Below the pieces are notes generated by a model, which was given only the letters and a program-made list of their open reading frames with translations, made no database searches and was not told the origin of the DNA. A stretch of DNA of 10,383 bases from Lachnoclostridium sp. UBA6475 (lineage in GTDB: Bacteria; Bacillota; Clostridia; Lachnospirales; Lachnospiraceae), in the NCBI GenBank assembly GCA_002435545.1, contig DJNB01000104.1, forward strand, positions 2,337-12,719. The letters run 5' to 3'. Numbering within the stretch: position 1 is the stretch's first letter; the number at the start of each line of letters is the position of its first letter. Below, piece after piece: positions 1 to 5,949 of this stretch. The position numbers and the translations under genes are program-made.

Positions 1-918
1 AAGAACATGATCACTGGTGCTGCTCAGATGGATGGTGCTATCCTCGTAGTAGCTGCTACAGACGGTGTTATGGCTCAGACAAAAGAGCATATCCTTCTTT
101 CCCGTCAGGTAGGTGTTCCTTACATCATCGTATTCATGAACAAATGTGACATGGTTGATGACGAAGAACTCCTTGAACTCGTAGAGATGGAGATCACTGA
201 GATTCTTGAAGAGTATGACTTCACAGACTGCCCAATCATCAAAGGTTCTGCTTTGAAAGCTTTGGAAGATCCAAACGGCGAGTGGGGCGACAAGATCATG
301 GAACTCATGGATACTGTAGATTCTTATATCCCAGATCCAGAGCGTGACACAGATAAGCCTTTCGTAATGCCTATCGAGGACGTATTCTCTATCACAGGAC
401 GTGGTACTGTTGCTACAGGACGTGTAGAGGCTGGTACACTTCACTTGAACGACGAAGTTGAAATCGTTGGTATCAAAGAAGAAACTCAGAAATCCGTTGT
501 AACTGGTATCGAGATGTTCCACAAAGAGTTGGATGAAGCTCAGGCTGGTGACAACGCTGGTGTACTTCTTCGTGGTATCCAGAAAACAGACATCGAAAGA
601 GGACAGGTTCTTTGTCAGCCAGGAACTCTTACATGTCATACAAAATTCACAGCTCAGGTTTACGTATTGACTAAGGACGAGGGTGGACGTCATACTCCAT
701 TCTTCAACAACTATCGTCCACAGTTCTACTTCCGTACAACTGACGTAACAGGTGTTATCGAACTTCCAGAAGGAACAGAGATGTGCATGCCTGGTGATAA
801 CGTAGAAATGACAATCGAATTGATTCACCCAATCGCTATGAGCCAGGGTCTTACATTCGCTATCCGCGAAGGTGGACGTACAGTAGGTTCAGGCCGTGTT
901 GCTACAATCATCGAGTAA
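1..918 (+). CDS. tuf: Elongation factor Tu, 3' part (5' end outside window)
   Basis: This is the translation GTPase that delivers aminoacyl-tRNA to the ribosome in the cytosol. The reading frame is open from base 1, and the first residues (KNMITGAAQMDGA) align just after the switch II DCPGHADY motif of EF-Tu, so roughly 90 residues are missing upstream. The visible part holds the G4 motif NKCD (about bases 139-150), the G5-like GSALKALE, domain 2 (PFVMPIEDVFSITGRGTVAT) and domain 3, which ends in the typical GRTVGSGRVATIIE. The 305 visible residues plus the missing part give the usual length of about 397. Codon use is strongly biased and unlike that of the genes to the right, as expected for a very highly expressed chromosomal gene. 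No defect is seen. The call is secure, and the sequence is a Firmicutes/Clostridia-type EF-Tu. Confidence 0.98.
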   Translation, partial: KNMITGAAQMDGAILVVAATDGVMAQTKEHILLSRQVGVPYIIVFMNKCDMVDDEELLELVEMEITEILEEYDFTDCPIIKGSALKALEDPNGEWGDKIMELMDTVDSYIPDPERDTDKPFVMPIEDVFSITGRGTVATGRVEAGTLHLNDEVEIVGIKEETQKSVVTGIEMFHKELDEAQAGDNAGVLLRGIQKTDIERGQVLCQPGTLTCHTKFTAQVYVLTKDEGGRHTPFFNNYRPQFYFRTTDVTGVIELPEGTEMCMPGDNVEMTIELIHPIAMSQGLTFAIREGGRTVGSGRVATIIE

Positions 919-936
919 TAACGAAAATACGTTATT
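917..936 (+). other. Short hairpin overlapping the tuf stop codon, no T-tract
   Basis: AATAACG (917-923) can pair with CGTTATT (930-936) around a 6-nt loop. The hairpin begins inside the TAA stop of tuf. No run of T follows, so it is not a convincing intrinsic terminator by itself. It might be an RNA 3'-stabilising structure or the remains of a terminator whose tail was displaced. The role is uncertain. Confidence 0.35.
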
Positions 937-958
937 TCAGAGATATTGTAATTGGATT

Positions 959-991
959 TTGCAACAAAATTGCAACAAATTTGTTTGTAAT
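959..991. repeat. Tandem 11-bp repeat joined to a palindrome; candidate attachment-site region
   Basis: TTGCAACAAA occurs at 959-968 and again at 970-979, a period of 11 bp. The second copy runs into the perfect palindrome ACAAATTTGT (975-984). Around that centre the flanks remain nearly inverted: TTGCAACAAA on the left and TTTGTTTGTAA on the right. Two inverted arms around a short core, plus a direct repeat, is the kind of arrangement tyrosine recombinases use at attachment sites. It lies 40 bp after a conserved housekeeping gene and just before mobile-element-type genes. That it is an att site is inference, because no integrase gene is present here. Confidence 0.35.
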
Positions 992-1002
992 AATGCGTGA
1001 TA

Positions 1003-1038
1003 ATGCTGAAATATGCATGTTTCACAGCATATGGTGAG
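1003..1038. repeat. Nested inverted repeats upstream of the par operon; possible operator or centromere
   Basis: TGAAATATGCATGTTTCA (1007-1024) is an 18-bp near-perfect palindrome with one mismatched pair. It sits inside a wider inverted pair, ATGCTG (1003-1008) and CAGCAT (1025-1030), and partly overlaps TCAC (1022-1025) with GTGA (1034-1037). The TTTCA and TGAAA half-sites resemble those of chromosomal parS sites but in the opposite relative orientation. A ParB-binding centromere or an operator for the following operon is plausible but unproven. Confidence 0.35.
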
Positions 1039-1066
1039 TTCAATTTCATAAGATTTTGTACCTTAG

Positions 1067-1102
1067 GGCACTTTCCTAGTAGTTTAGGAAAGTGCCTTTT
1101 TT
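1067..1102 (+). terminator. Strong intrinsic terminator
   Basis: A 12-bp perfect stem is formed by GGCACTTTCCTA (1067-1078) and TAGGAAAGTGCC (1085-1096), with a 6-nt loop and then six T at 1097-1102. It would end transcription coming from tuf, or from a transcript starting in the 919-1066 gap, before the next gene. It leaves only about 38 bp before the ATG at 1141. Confidence 0.9.
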
Positions 1103-1140
1103 GTGTTATGGAAATCAGGCAAAGATTGGAGGTGAAATAT

Positions 1141-1311
1141 ATGTTAAAAGTAAGATTATCTGGCACCAAAAAGGAACTTCGCTGGTTTTTAAAGAAAATG
1201 CAGCGAGATTGCCGGTGGCAGGTAAGAAATATTTCAAATTTTAGTTCTATAGAAAGAACGAATGGAAAGTATAAACGACTATATGTAGATGTTTATCGAA
1301 ATGAAAAATAA
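1141..1311 (+). CDS. Small basic protein, DUF3970-like (56 aa)
   Basis: The 56-residue product is basic and opens with MLKVRLSGTKKELRWFLKKM, followed by a helical stretch and a final strand (KRLYVDVYRNEK). This strand-helix-strand pattern with an opening KVRLSGTK and an ending YVDVY resembles the small uncharacterised DUF3970 proteins found in Firmicutes and their mobile elements. The start is chosen at 1141 because a strong ribosome site, GGAGGTG, lies about 7 bp upstream. An in-frame upstream extension would run through the terminator hairpin. No function is known. It leads the cluster, 26 bp ahead of parA and in the same direction, so it may be a small accessory or regulatory protein of the maintenance operon. 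The family assignment is from memory of the pattern and is moderate only. Confidence 0.7.
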   Translation: MLKVRLSGTKKELRWFLKKMQRDCRWQVRNISNFSSIERTNGKYKRLYVDVYRNEK

Positions 1312-1337
1312 CCAAAAAAATACGGAGGGTCAGAATT

Positions 1338-2120
1338 ATGTGTAAAGTAATTGCCATATGCAATCAAAAAGGTGGTGTATCCAAGACTACCACAACAGTA
1401 AATCTTGGAGTTGGTTTAGTAAGAGAAGGAAAGAAAGTGCTTGTCATTGACGCAGATCCACAGGGAAATTTGTCACAGAGTCTTGGAATTGAAAATCCGG
1501 ATGAACTGGAGATTGCACTTCCAAGTATTATGGAGCAGATTATCATGGATAAGGATGTGGATGTGACAAAAGGAATCATTCATCATGAAGAAGGGCTTGA
1601 CCTTGTGCCATGCAACATTGATTTGTCAGGAGTGGATGTTTCTCTTGTAAATGCTATGAGCAGAGAGTTTGTTCTAAAAACATATGTGGAAAGCATGAGA
1701 GATTTTTATGATTACATACTCATTGACTGTATGCCAAGTTTAGGAATGATAACGGTCAATTCGCTTACGGCATCGGATCGTGTATTGGTTCCGGTGCAGG
1801 CAGCTTATCTTCCAGTAAAAGGATTGGAGCAGTTAATCACAACCATTTACCGTGTGAAAAAGCATTTGAATCCGCAGATTCAGTTTGAAGGGATTTTGAT
1901 TTCCATGCTGAATGCGAGAACCAATTATGCCAAGGACATTATGGAACTAATCAAGAAATATTATGGGGAATCCATTCCTATCTTTGAAAGTAAAATACCA
2001 TTTTCGGTAAAAGCAGCTGAAACATCAGCAGCTGGAGTAAGTATCTTTACATTAGATAAGAAACATCCGGTGGCACATGCTTACGAGAAACTGACAAAGG
2101 AGGTAATCGCTCATGAGTAG
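1338..2120 (+). CDS. parA: ParA/Soj-family partition ATPase
   Basis: This is a cytosolic, DNA-binding P-loop ATPase that moves or segregates plasmid-like DNA together with ParB. The deviant Walker A motif is NQKGGVSKTTTT at residues 9-20, with the signature lysine K11 and the phosphate-binding K16 and T17. Walker A' follows as VLVIDADPQGN (D38, D40), and Walker B as YILIDCMPSLG (D130). At 260 aa it has the usual size for a small ParA without an N-terminal DNA-binding domain (type Ib/Soj-like). Serine replaces the more common second glycine of KGGVGKT, which the KGGxxKT consensus tolerates. A GGAGGG ribosome site precedes the ATG. Its stop overlaps the parB start by 8 nt, so the two are probably translationally coupled. 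The family call is secure; the DNA that it partitions is inferred to be the element itself. Confidence 0.95.
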   Translation: MCKVIAICNQKGGVSKTTTTVNLGVGLVREGKKVLVIDADPQGNLSQSLGIENPDELEIALPSIMEQIIMDKDVDVTKGIIHHEEGLDLVPCNIDLSGVDVSLVNAMSREFVLKTYVESMRDFYDYILIDCMPSLGMITVNSLTASDRVLVPVQAAYLPVKGLEQLITTIYRVKKHLNPQIQFEGILISMLNARTNYAKDIMELIKKYYGESIPIFESKIPFSVKAAETSAAGVSIFTLDKKHPVAHAYEKLTKEVIAHE

Positions 2121-3015
2121 GACAAAGGCTATGGAAAAAGTGAAATTAACGAGTTTTGATGACCTCTTTGGTGGAAGGGGAGCTGAAAATGCTGCCGAAG
2201 CAGGAGATGTGAAAGAGATACCGCTTTCTGAACTTCATGAATTTCATAACCATCCGTTTCAGATTCGTTCCGATGAGGAACTGGCAGAGATGATTGAAAG
2301 TGTCAGAGAGCATGGTGTACTGGTGCCGGGAATTGTCCGAAAACGCAAAGAAGGCGGTTATGAGATTATTTCCGGGCATACAAGAAAGCATGTGTGCGAA
2401 GTGCTTGGATTAGAAACAATGCCGGTATTTGTGAAAGAAATGGATAACGATGAAGCCAGCGTAGTTATGGTAGATTCCAATATTCAGCGGGAAAACATCC
2501 GGCCGAGTGAAAAAGCAAAGGCATACAAAATCAAGTATGATGCCATGAAGAATCAGGGCAAGGCAGGAAACAGCCTGAAGATGATGTCTGAGGAAAGTGG
2601 CGAAAATTATAAGATGATTCAGCGCTATATATGGCTTGCCAGATTAAGTGATGATCTGCTGGCTTTGGTAGATAATAAGCAGCTTGGATTGGTTCAAGGT
2701 GTCAGCCTGTCTGTTCTTTCGGAAGAAGAGCAGGGTATGGTTTATGATGCTGTTTGCCGGTATGGGAAGAAAATATCGACAATACAGGCAAATGAGATAA
2801 AGAAATTCAGTTTGGAGGGGAAATTAGATGCCGACAGATTGGAAGAGTATCTTTTTTCGACACCCAAGCAGAAAAAGAAAAAAGAAATTACTCTGAGAAA
2901 TGAACGACTATCAGAGTATTTTGAGGAAGAAACCACAGAAGAGGAAATGATGAAAATCATTTTAGAGTTATTGGATGAATGGAAACAAAAGAGAGGAGGC
3001 GGACAAAATGAATAA
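2113..3015 (+). CDS. parB: ParB/Noc-family partition protein
   Basis: This is the centromere-binding partner of ParA. The 300-aa protein has a ParB N-terminal domain from about residue 32 (EIPLSELHEFHNHPFQIR, then ELAEMIESVREHGVLVPGIV). It carries the box I-type motif SGHTRKH and the box II motif NIQRENIRPSEKAKAY, which together form the CTP-binding surface in this family. A helix-turn-helix segment follows (about residues 155-180, with GENYKMIQRYIWLARLSD), and the C-terminal part is charged and Lys/Glu-rich. GHTR replaces the GERR/GxRR of chromosomal ParB, as often in plasmid and element homologues. The ribosome site AAGGAGGT lies inside the end of parA. The last 8 nt overlap the ssb start. 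The family is clear; its DNA target is not known. Confidence 0.93.
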   Translation: MSRTKAMEKVKLTSFDDLFGGRGAENAAEAGDVKEIPLSELHEFHNHPFQIRSDEELAEMIESVREHGVLVPGIVRKRKEGGYEIISGHTRKHVCEVLGLETMPVFVKEMDNDEASVVMVDSNIQRENIRPSEKAKAYKIKYDAMKNQGKAGNSLKMMSEESGENYKMIQRYIWLARLSDDLLALVDNKQLGLVQGVSLSVLSEEEQGMVYDAVCRYGKKISTIQANEIKKFSLEGKLDADRLEEYLFSTPKQKKKKEITLRNERLSEYFEEETTEEEMMKIILELLDEWKQKRGGGQNE

Positions 3016-3409
3016 GATTATTTTACTGGGAAATGTGACGAGAAATCCCAAAACTACAAGAAAGAAAAGTGAGGATGGAACGGACATTGTTATTACCAAA
3101 TTTGATCTCGCGGTAAATCGAAAGACAAAGCAGAAGTCAAATGCGGATGCGGATTTCTTTCATTGCACTTCCTTTGGAAGGCAGGCGGAATTTGTCGAGA
3201 AATATTTTCACAGCGGCTCTCGTGTATTGGTTATTGGACGGGTACAGAACAATAATTATACAACCAAAGAGGGAAGCAAGGTTTATGGATTCAGTATCAT
3301 TACAGAGGAGGTTGAGTTCGCACAGAAGAAAAGTGCGAAAAAACCGGCAAATAAAGAAAGTGATTTTTCATCTGTTGCAGATGAGGATCAACCATTCGAT
3401 GGCAGGTAG
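3008..3409 (+). CDS. ssb: Single-stranded DNA-binding protein
   Basis: This 133-aa SSB protects single-stranded DNA during replication or conjugative transfer. The OB-fold domain fills residues 1 to about 105: it opens MNKIILLGNVTRNPKTT, has the typical central DADFFHCTSFGRQAEFVEKYF and GSRVLVIGRVQNNNY, and ends with YGFSIITEEVEF. A short basic linker follows, and then an acidic tail, DEDQPFDGR, close to the DDDIPF tip that recruits repair and replication proteins, but with three extra residues after the phenylalanine. The start at 3008 was preferred over an in-frame ATG at 2975 because the canonical MNKI start follows GAGGAGGCGG and overlaps parB by only 8 nt. Its position between parB and the initiator fits an element-encoded SSB rather than the chromosomal rpsF-ssb-rpsR copy. 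Confidence 0.93.
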   Translation: MNKIILLGNVTRNPKTTRKKSEDGTDIVITKFDLAVNRKTKQKSNADADFFHCTSFGRQAEFVEKYFHSGSRVLVIGRVQNNNYTTKEGSKVYGFSIITEEVEFAQKKSAKKPANKESDFSSVADEDQPFDGR

Positions 3410-3417
3410 GTGATATC

Positions 3418-4413
3418 ATGGCAGAAGGTTTCTTCCGAAGTAAAAAGGGTTTTACAGTCGTTCAAAATGAAATAACAAAGGATGCAAACATTTCTTTAAA
3501 AGCAAAGGGATTATATCTTGTCATACAGGCATATATCTCCATGCCGGATAGGAAGTGGACAAAAGAAGATTTTATGCGTCTGGCGAAAGAAGGAAAAAAG
3601 GCTTTTGACAGTGCATGGAAAGAACTTAAGGAAAGTGGATATCTGAAAGTACATATTATGTCGGACAATGGATGCTGGCGTACGGAGTATGAACTGTTGG
3701 ATGAACCAGAAGAGGGTCCGCACACCTTGTATCATAATGCAGATGGAAAAGTCACAAGTGATAACCTTCAACGGGCAGAAAAGAAGAAAAACAACTTGGT
3801 TTCTGAAGAGGAAAAGGACCATTACCCCCAAAATGGTACGAATGGTATCAAAGACCATTACCCCCCTTTCGGTAGTAATGGAAACGGTAGCAATGGTTAC
3901 GGTAGTAATGGAAACCATACTAATGCAAATGGGGGTAACAATAATAAAGACTATAATATAAAACCTGATATAAAGACTGATCTATCAAATCCTTGTCCAA
4001 ATCAAGATGTTGATACGATGGGAGAGAAATATTCGATGGAGTTCATAGAGCAGCATTATGAGCTGAAACCAAAGTATGTTTCTGCTTTGCAGGAAAAATC
4101 TATTAATACGGTTAAGGATGTGCTGTATGATGTTCTGAATACCAAGAAACCAGTGTTGCGGGTAATGGGAGAGGACAAACCGGCTTCAGTTGTGAAATCA
4201 AGGCTTTTGAAATTGGATCGGATGGATATTGATTATGCCATTGAACAATATCAAAAACAAGTGACCAAAGTTCATAATCATAAGGCATATATGCTGACCG
4301 TGCTTTATCAGGCAAAATCGCAGGGGGACCTAGATATCAGTAACCGTGTTATGTATGATTTTTATGGAGCAGGCAGAAAAGTTAATGGCACAGGAGGTGG
4401 AGCGGATGGATAA
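3418..4413 (+). CDS. Replication-initiator-like protein, winged-helix N-terminus and DUF6017-type C-terminus
   Basis: The 331-aa protein has three parts. Residues 1-95 look like a winged-helix DNA-binding domain of the type found in plasmid and ICE initiators (FFRSKKGFTVVQNEIT, LSLKAK-type helix, then WTKEDFMRLAKEGKKAF and a GYLKV wing). Residues 130-180 are a low-complexity linker rich in Asn, Gly and His, encoded by tandem DNA repeats. Residues 205-318 match the pattern of DUF6017, including VVKSRLLKLDRMDIDYAIEQ and KVHNHKAYMLTVLYQAK; that domain is usual at the end of proteins annotated as replication initiator protein A in Firmicute ICEs. It sits 8 bp after ssb and overlaps the next gene by 8 nt, in a partition/replication operon. 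Initiation of element replication is the likely role; direct evidence for this family is limited. The ribosome site before the ATG (AGGTAGGTGAT) is weaker than those of its neighbours. Confidence 0.82.
   Translation: MAEGFFRSKKGFTVVQNEITKDANISLKAKGLYLVIQAYISMPDRKWTKEDFMRLAKEGKKAFDSAWKELKESGYLKVHIMSDNGCWRTEYELLDEPEEGPHTLYHNADGKVTSDNLQRAEKKKNNLVSEEEKDHYPQNGTNGIKDHYPPFGSNGNGSNGYGSNGNHTNANGGNNNKDYNIKPDIKTDLSNPCPNQDVDTMGEKYSMEFIEQHYELKPKYVSALQEKSINTVKDVLYDVLNTKKPVLRVMGEDKPASVVKSRLLKLDRMDIDYAIEQYQKQVTKVHNHKAYMLTVLYQAKSQGDLDISNRVMYDFYGAGRKVNGTGGGADG
3817..3939. repeat. Iteron-like direct repeats within the initiator gene; candidate origin
   Basis: GACCATTACCCCC occurs at 3817-3829 and 3853-3865, a period of 36 bp. 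Three tandem 15-mers follow: GGTAGTAATGGAAAC (3871-3885), GGTAGCAATGGTTAC (3886-3900) and an exact third copy of the first (3901-3915), then a degenerate unit at 3916-3930. GGGGGTAAC at 3931-3939 is inverted relative to the ATTACCCCC part of the first pair, with one mismatch. All repeat periods are multiples of three, so the reading frame is kept and the protein shows a low-complexity linker. In the RepA_N plasmid family the origin lies in repeats in the middle of the rep gene; by analogy this could be an origin. Confidence 0.5.
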
Positions 4414-4696
4414 AAAGAGTGAGCATGTCAGAATTCCGGTGTTACTTCGGATTAATAATCCGAGGCATCAGTTCGTTTATAACATTTTGGAAAATGTGGA
4501 GAACAGAAGTGCCTACATACGAGAGGCTGTGATTTACTATTACAGACATAATGGCATATCGACGGAGGAAGATGACATTCTGGAGGACATCCGGAAGGTA
4601 GTAAAAGAGTGCAACAGCCAGCTTTTAAATGAATTGGACAAGCGAATGGAAAGTAAGAATTCCATTGATTATAAAAAACTCAAAAATATGTTTTAA
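4406..4696 (+). CDS. Ribbon-helix-helix / ParR-like small DNA-binding protein (96 aa)
   Basis: The product starts MDKKSEHVRIPVLLRINN and continues to NVENRSAYIREAVIYYY, a strand followed by two helices around an NRSAYIREA turn. This is the pattern of ribbon-helix-helix proteins and is close to ParR-type centromere-binding proteins (strand, then PNRSEYI-like helix). The C-terminal half (residues 55-96) is charged and probably helical, perhaps an oligomerisation or partner-binding tail. The ATG at 4406 is chosen because GGAGGTGG lies just upstream and the start overlaps the end of the initiator by 8 nt; an in-frame ATG at 4346 lacks this. A role as autoregulator of the operon or as a segregation or copy-control protein is inferred. 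No ParM partner is seen here. Confidence 0.75.
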   Translation: MDKKSEHVRIPVLLRINNPRHQFVYNILENVENRSAYIREAVIYYYRHNGISTEEDDILEDIRKVVKECNSQLLNELDKRMESKNSIDYKKLKNMF

Positions 4697-4719
4697 CGAA
4701 CAGGCAAATACAGTATAAT
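4691..4719 (+). promoter_or_regulatory. Possible promoter upstream of the CAP-domain gene
   Basis: TATAAT at 4714-4719 is a perfect -10 hexamer. The best -35 at 17-bp spacing is the poor TTTTAA (4691-4696), which overlaps the previous stop codon. A small GTCA/TGAC inverted repeat (4727-4730 and 4735-4738) lies just downstream, where a regulator could act. The gap between the two genes is about 70 bp, so a separate promoter for the secreted-protein gene is reasonable but not certain. Confidence 0.4.
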
Positions 4720-4767
4720 AAAAATTGTCAGGAATGACTGGCGTACAGTGAAAGGCGTGTGATTGAT

Positions 4768-5790
4768 ATGAAAAAGATGGCAAGAGCATTGATTTTGGTT
4801 ATTGTATGTGTGATGATGACAGCACCGGGAGCGGAAATTCAGGCGAAGACGAAGAAAATTTCACTGGTTCTGAATGGCAGAAAACAGAGAACAGTAACCA
4901 TTCCTAACTCGGATAAAAAATCCGGGATGAAGATCAAGGTTTCAAAGAAATCTGTGGTGAAGGTGAAGCGGATTAAAAAGTCTAAAAAAATCCGGTTTAC
5001 GGCGAAGAAGAAAGGGACGGCAAAGGTTACGGTTTGCTGGAAGAATAAGAAGAGGAAAAAGAAAACAAGTGTTTACTTGGTTAAAGTTTCTGAAAAGCAG
5101 AATAAAGCAACAAAGAAAACTCTTACGGCCAAGGAGAATGCTATGCGGGTATTCCGAAAGCAGAATGAGTATAGAACCGCCGCGGGTGTCGGAAAACTGG
5201 AGTGGTCAGATGAATTGTATGATTTTCTTATCTATCGCATGAACAAAAGTGGTTATGACGAGCATAAGAATCTGAATGCAGATACCAGAGATTATTTCGG
5301 CCTTTATGCTGTCTACAAAAGACTGTTATTTGCAGAAAATATGCTTACCAGTGGCAGTGATTCTCCCACAGAAGTGATGAGGCGCTGGACAAAGAGTAAG
5401 GGACATAAGAGAAACTAACTGGATGCTGATCATAAATGTGGAGCAATTGCAAAAGTGGGTACCATGTGGTTTGCTATTTTCTGGGATGGAGAGAAAAGTG
5501 ATTTTGCGAATTGGCGGGATTACAAACTGAAAATGTATTCTGTAAAGCGGTTTGATACAAGCACAAATAGCTTTTTGCAAAATTGTAGGATTGCTTATTA
5601 TGATGTGACGGATAAAAAGAATCGTTTTTCAACGACGATTGGTGAAACAAAGTATAAAAATATAGTTCTTGAAGTGGGAAAAACGTATCGTTTTTATGAG
5701 ACGGCAACGGATGGCAACTACCAAAAAGCAAATCCGGTCAGTGTGACAGTAGAAGAAAATTCTTCGGGAGAAATCATTCTTTCGAATTAA
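4768..5790 (+). pseudogene. Secreted Ig-like/CAP-domain protein, interrupted by an in-frame TAA at 5416-5418
   Basis: One frame runs from the ATG at 4768 to 5790 (340 residues plus stop) with a single TAA at codon 217. Residues 1-26 are a signal peptide (MKKMARALILVIVCVMMTAP, cleavage likely after IQA). Residues 27-105 are a very Lys-rich Big2-like Ig domain of the kind common in Lachnospiraceae secreted proteins. From about 122 a CAP/SCP domain follows: QNEYRTAAGVGKLEWSDEL, H166, AENM with E190, and W-TKSKGHKRN with H213. Beyond the stop the same frame reads LDADHKCGAIAKVGTMWFAIF, exactly how a CAP domain continues after GHKRN-L, so one T-to-A change (TTA to TAA) explains the break. Residues after about 260 look like a short beta-sandwich domain ending near VTVEENSSGE. 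The normal role would be an extracellular CAP protein of unknown activity. As it stands only a truncated 216-aa product is made, unless the stop is read through. An in-frame GTG at 4759 is an alternative start; neither start has ideal ribosome-site spacing. Confidence 0.85.
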
Positions 5791-5822
5791 GAATAAATCG
5801 ATACAAGTAAATATTTTTTGAG

Positions 5823-5860
5823 AAAAGTCTTTTAGTAAAACTAGAGGGCTTTTTTCTTTT
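5823..5860 (+). terminator. Intrinsic terminator after the CAP-domain gene
   Basis: AAAAGTCTTTTAGT (5823-5836) can pair over all 14 positions with ACTAGAGGGCTTTT (5840-5853), using three G-T wobbles and a 3-nt loop. A T-rich tail follows to 5860. It lies about 30 bp after the end of the interrupted CAP frame, and it separates that gene from the adhesin. Confidence 0.75.
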
Positions 5861-5874
5861 GCCAGGAAGGGGCG

Positions 5875-5949
5875 ATGAAAATGGGAAGAGCACCACCAGA
5901 GAAAAGTAGAAAATCAATCATAATAAAAGATCAGGAGAGGAAAAAATGA
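5875..5949 (+). CDS. 24-codon leader ORF overlapping the adhesin start
   Basis: The ATG at 5875 has a strong ribosome site (AGGAAGGGG, 5864-5872) and opens a 24-residue basic peptide beginning MKMGRAPPEKSRKSIII. Its TGA overlaps the adhesin ATG in an ATGA arrangement, typical of translational coupling. It could be a regulatory leader that feeds ribosomes to the adhesin, or the remains of a longer gene: the MGRxPP start is common in small mobile-element DNA-binding proteins. The adhesin also has its own ribosome site, so coupling may not be needed. No function is assigned. Confidence 0.4.
   Translation: MKMGRAPPEKSRKSIIIKDQERKK

Noticed and set aside
997..1140. N-terminal extension of the 56-aa protein starting at 997
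   Set aside because: It would translate through the intrinsic terminator hairpin, while a strong ribosome site sits directly before the ATG at 1141.
825..1169. Minus-strand 114-codon frame across the end of tuf and the intergenic gap
   Set aside because: It overlaps tuf and the terminator, lacks a ribosome site, and has no recognisable protein features.
3511..3918. A 135-codon minus-strand frame across the initiator gene
   Set aside because: It is antisense to the initiator, its composition is of shadow type (Phe/Ile/Val rich), and it has no ribosome site.
3871..3930. Tandem 15-mers considered as a CRISPR array
   Set aside because: The units are too short, contiguous without spacers, and in frame within a protein-coding gene.
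5455..5790. Separate gene starting with GTG at 5455
   Set aside because: It is in the same frame as the upstream CAP coding sequence, continues its motif, and has no proper ribosome site; it is the downstream half of the interrupted gene.
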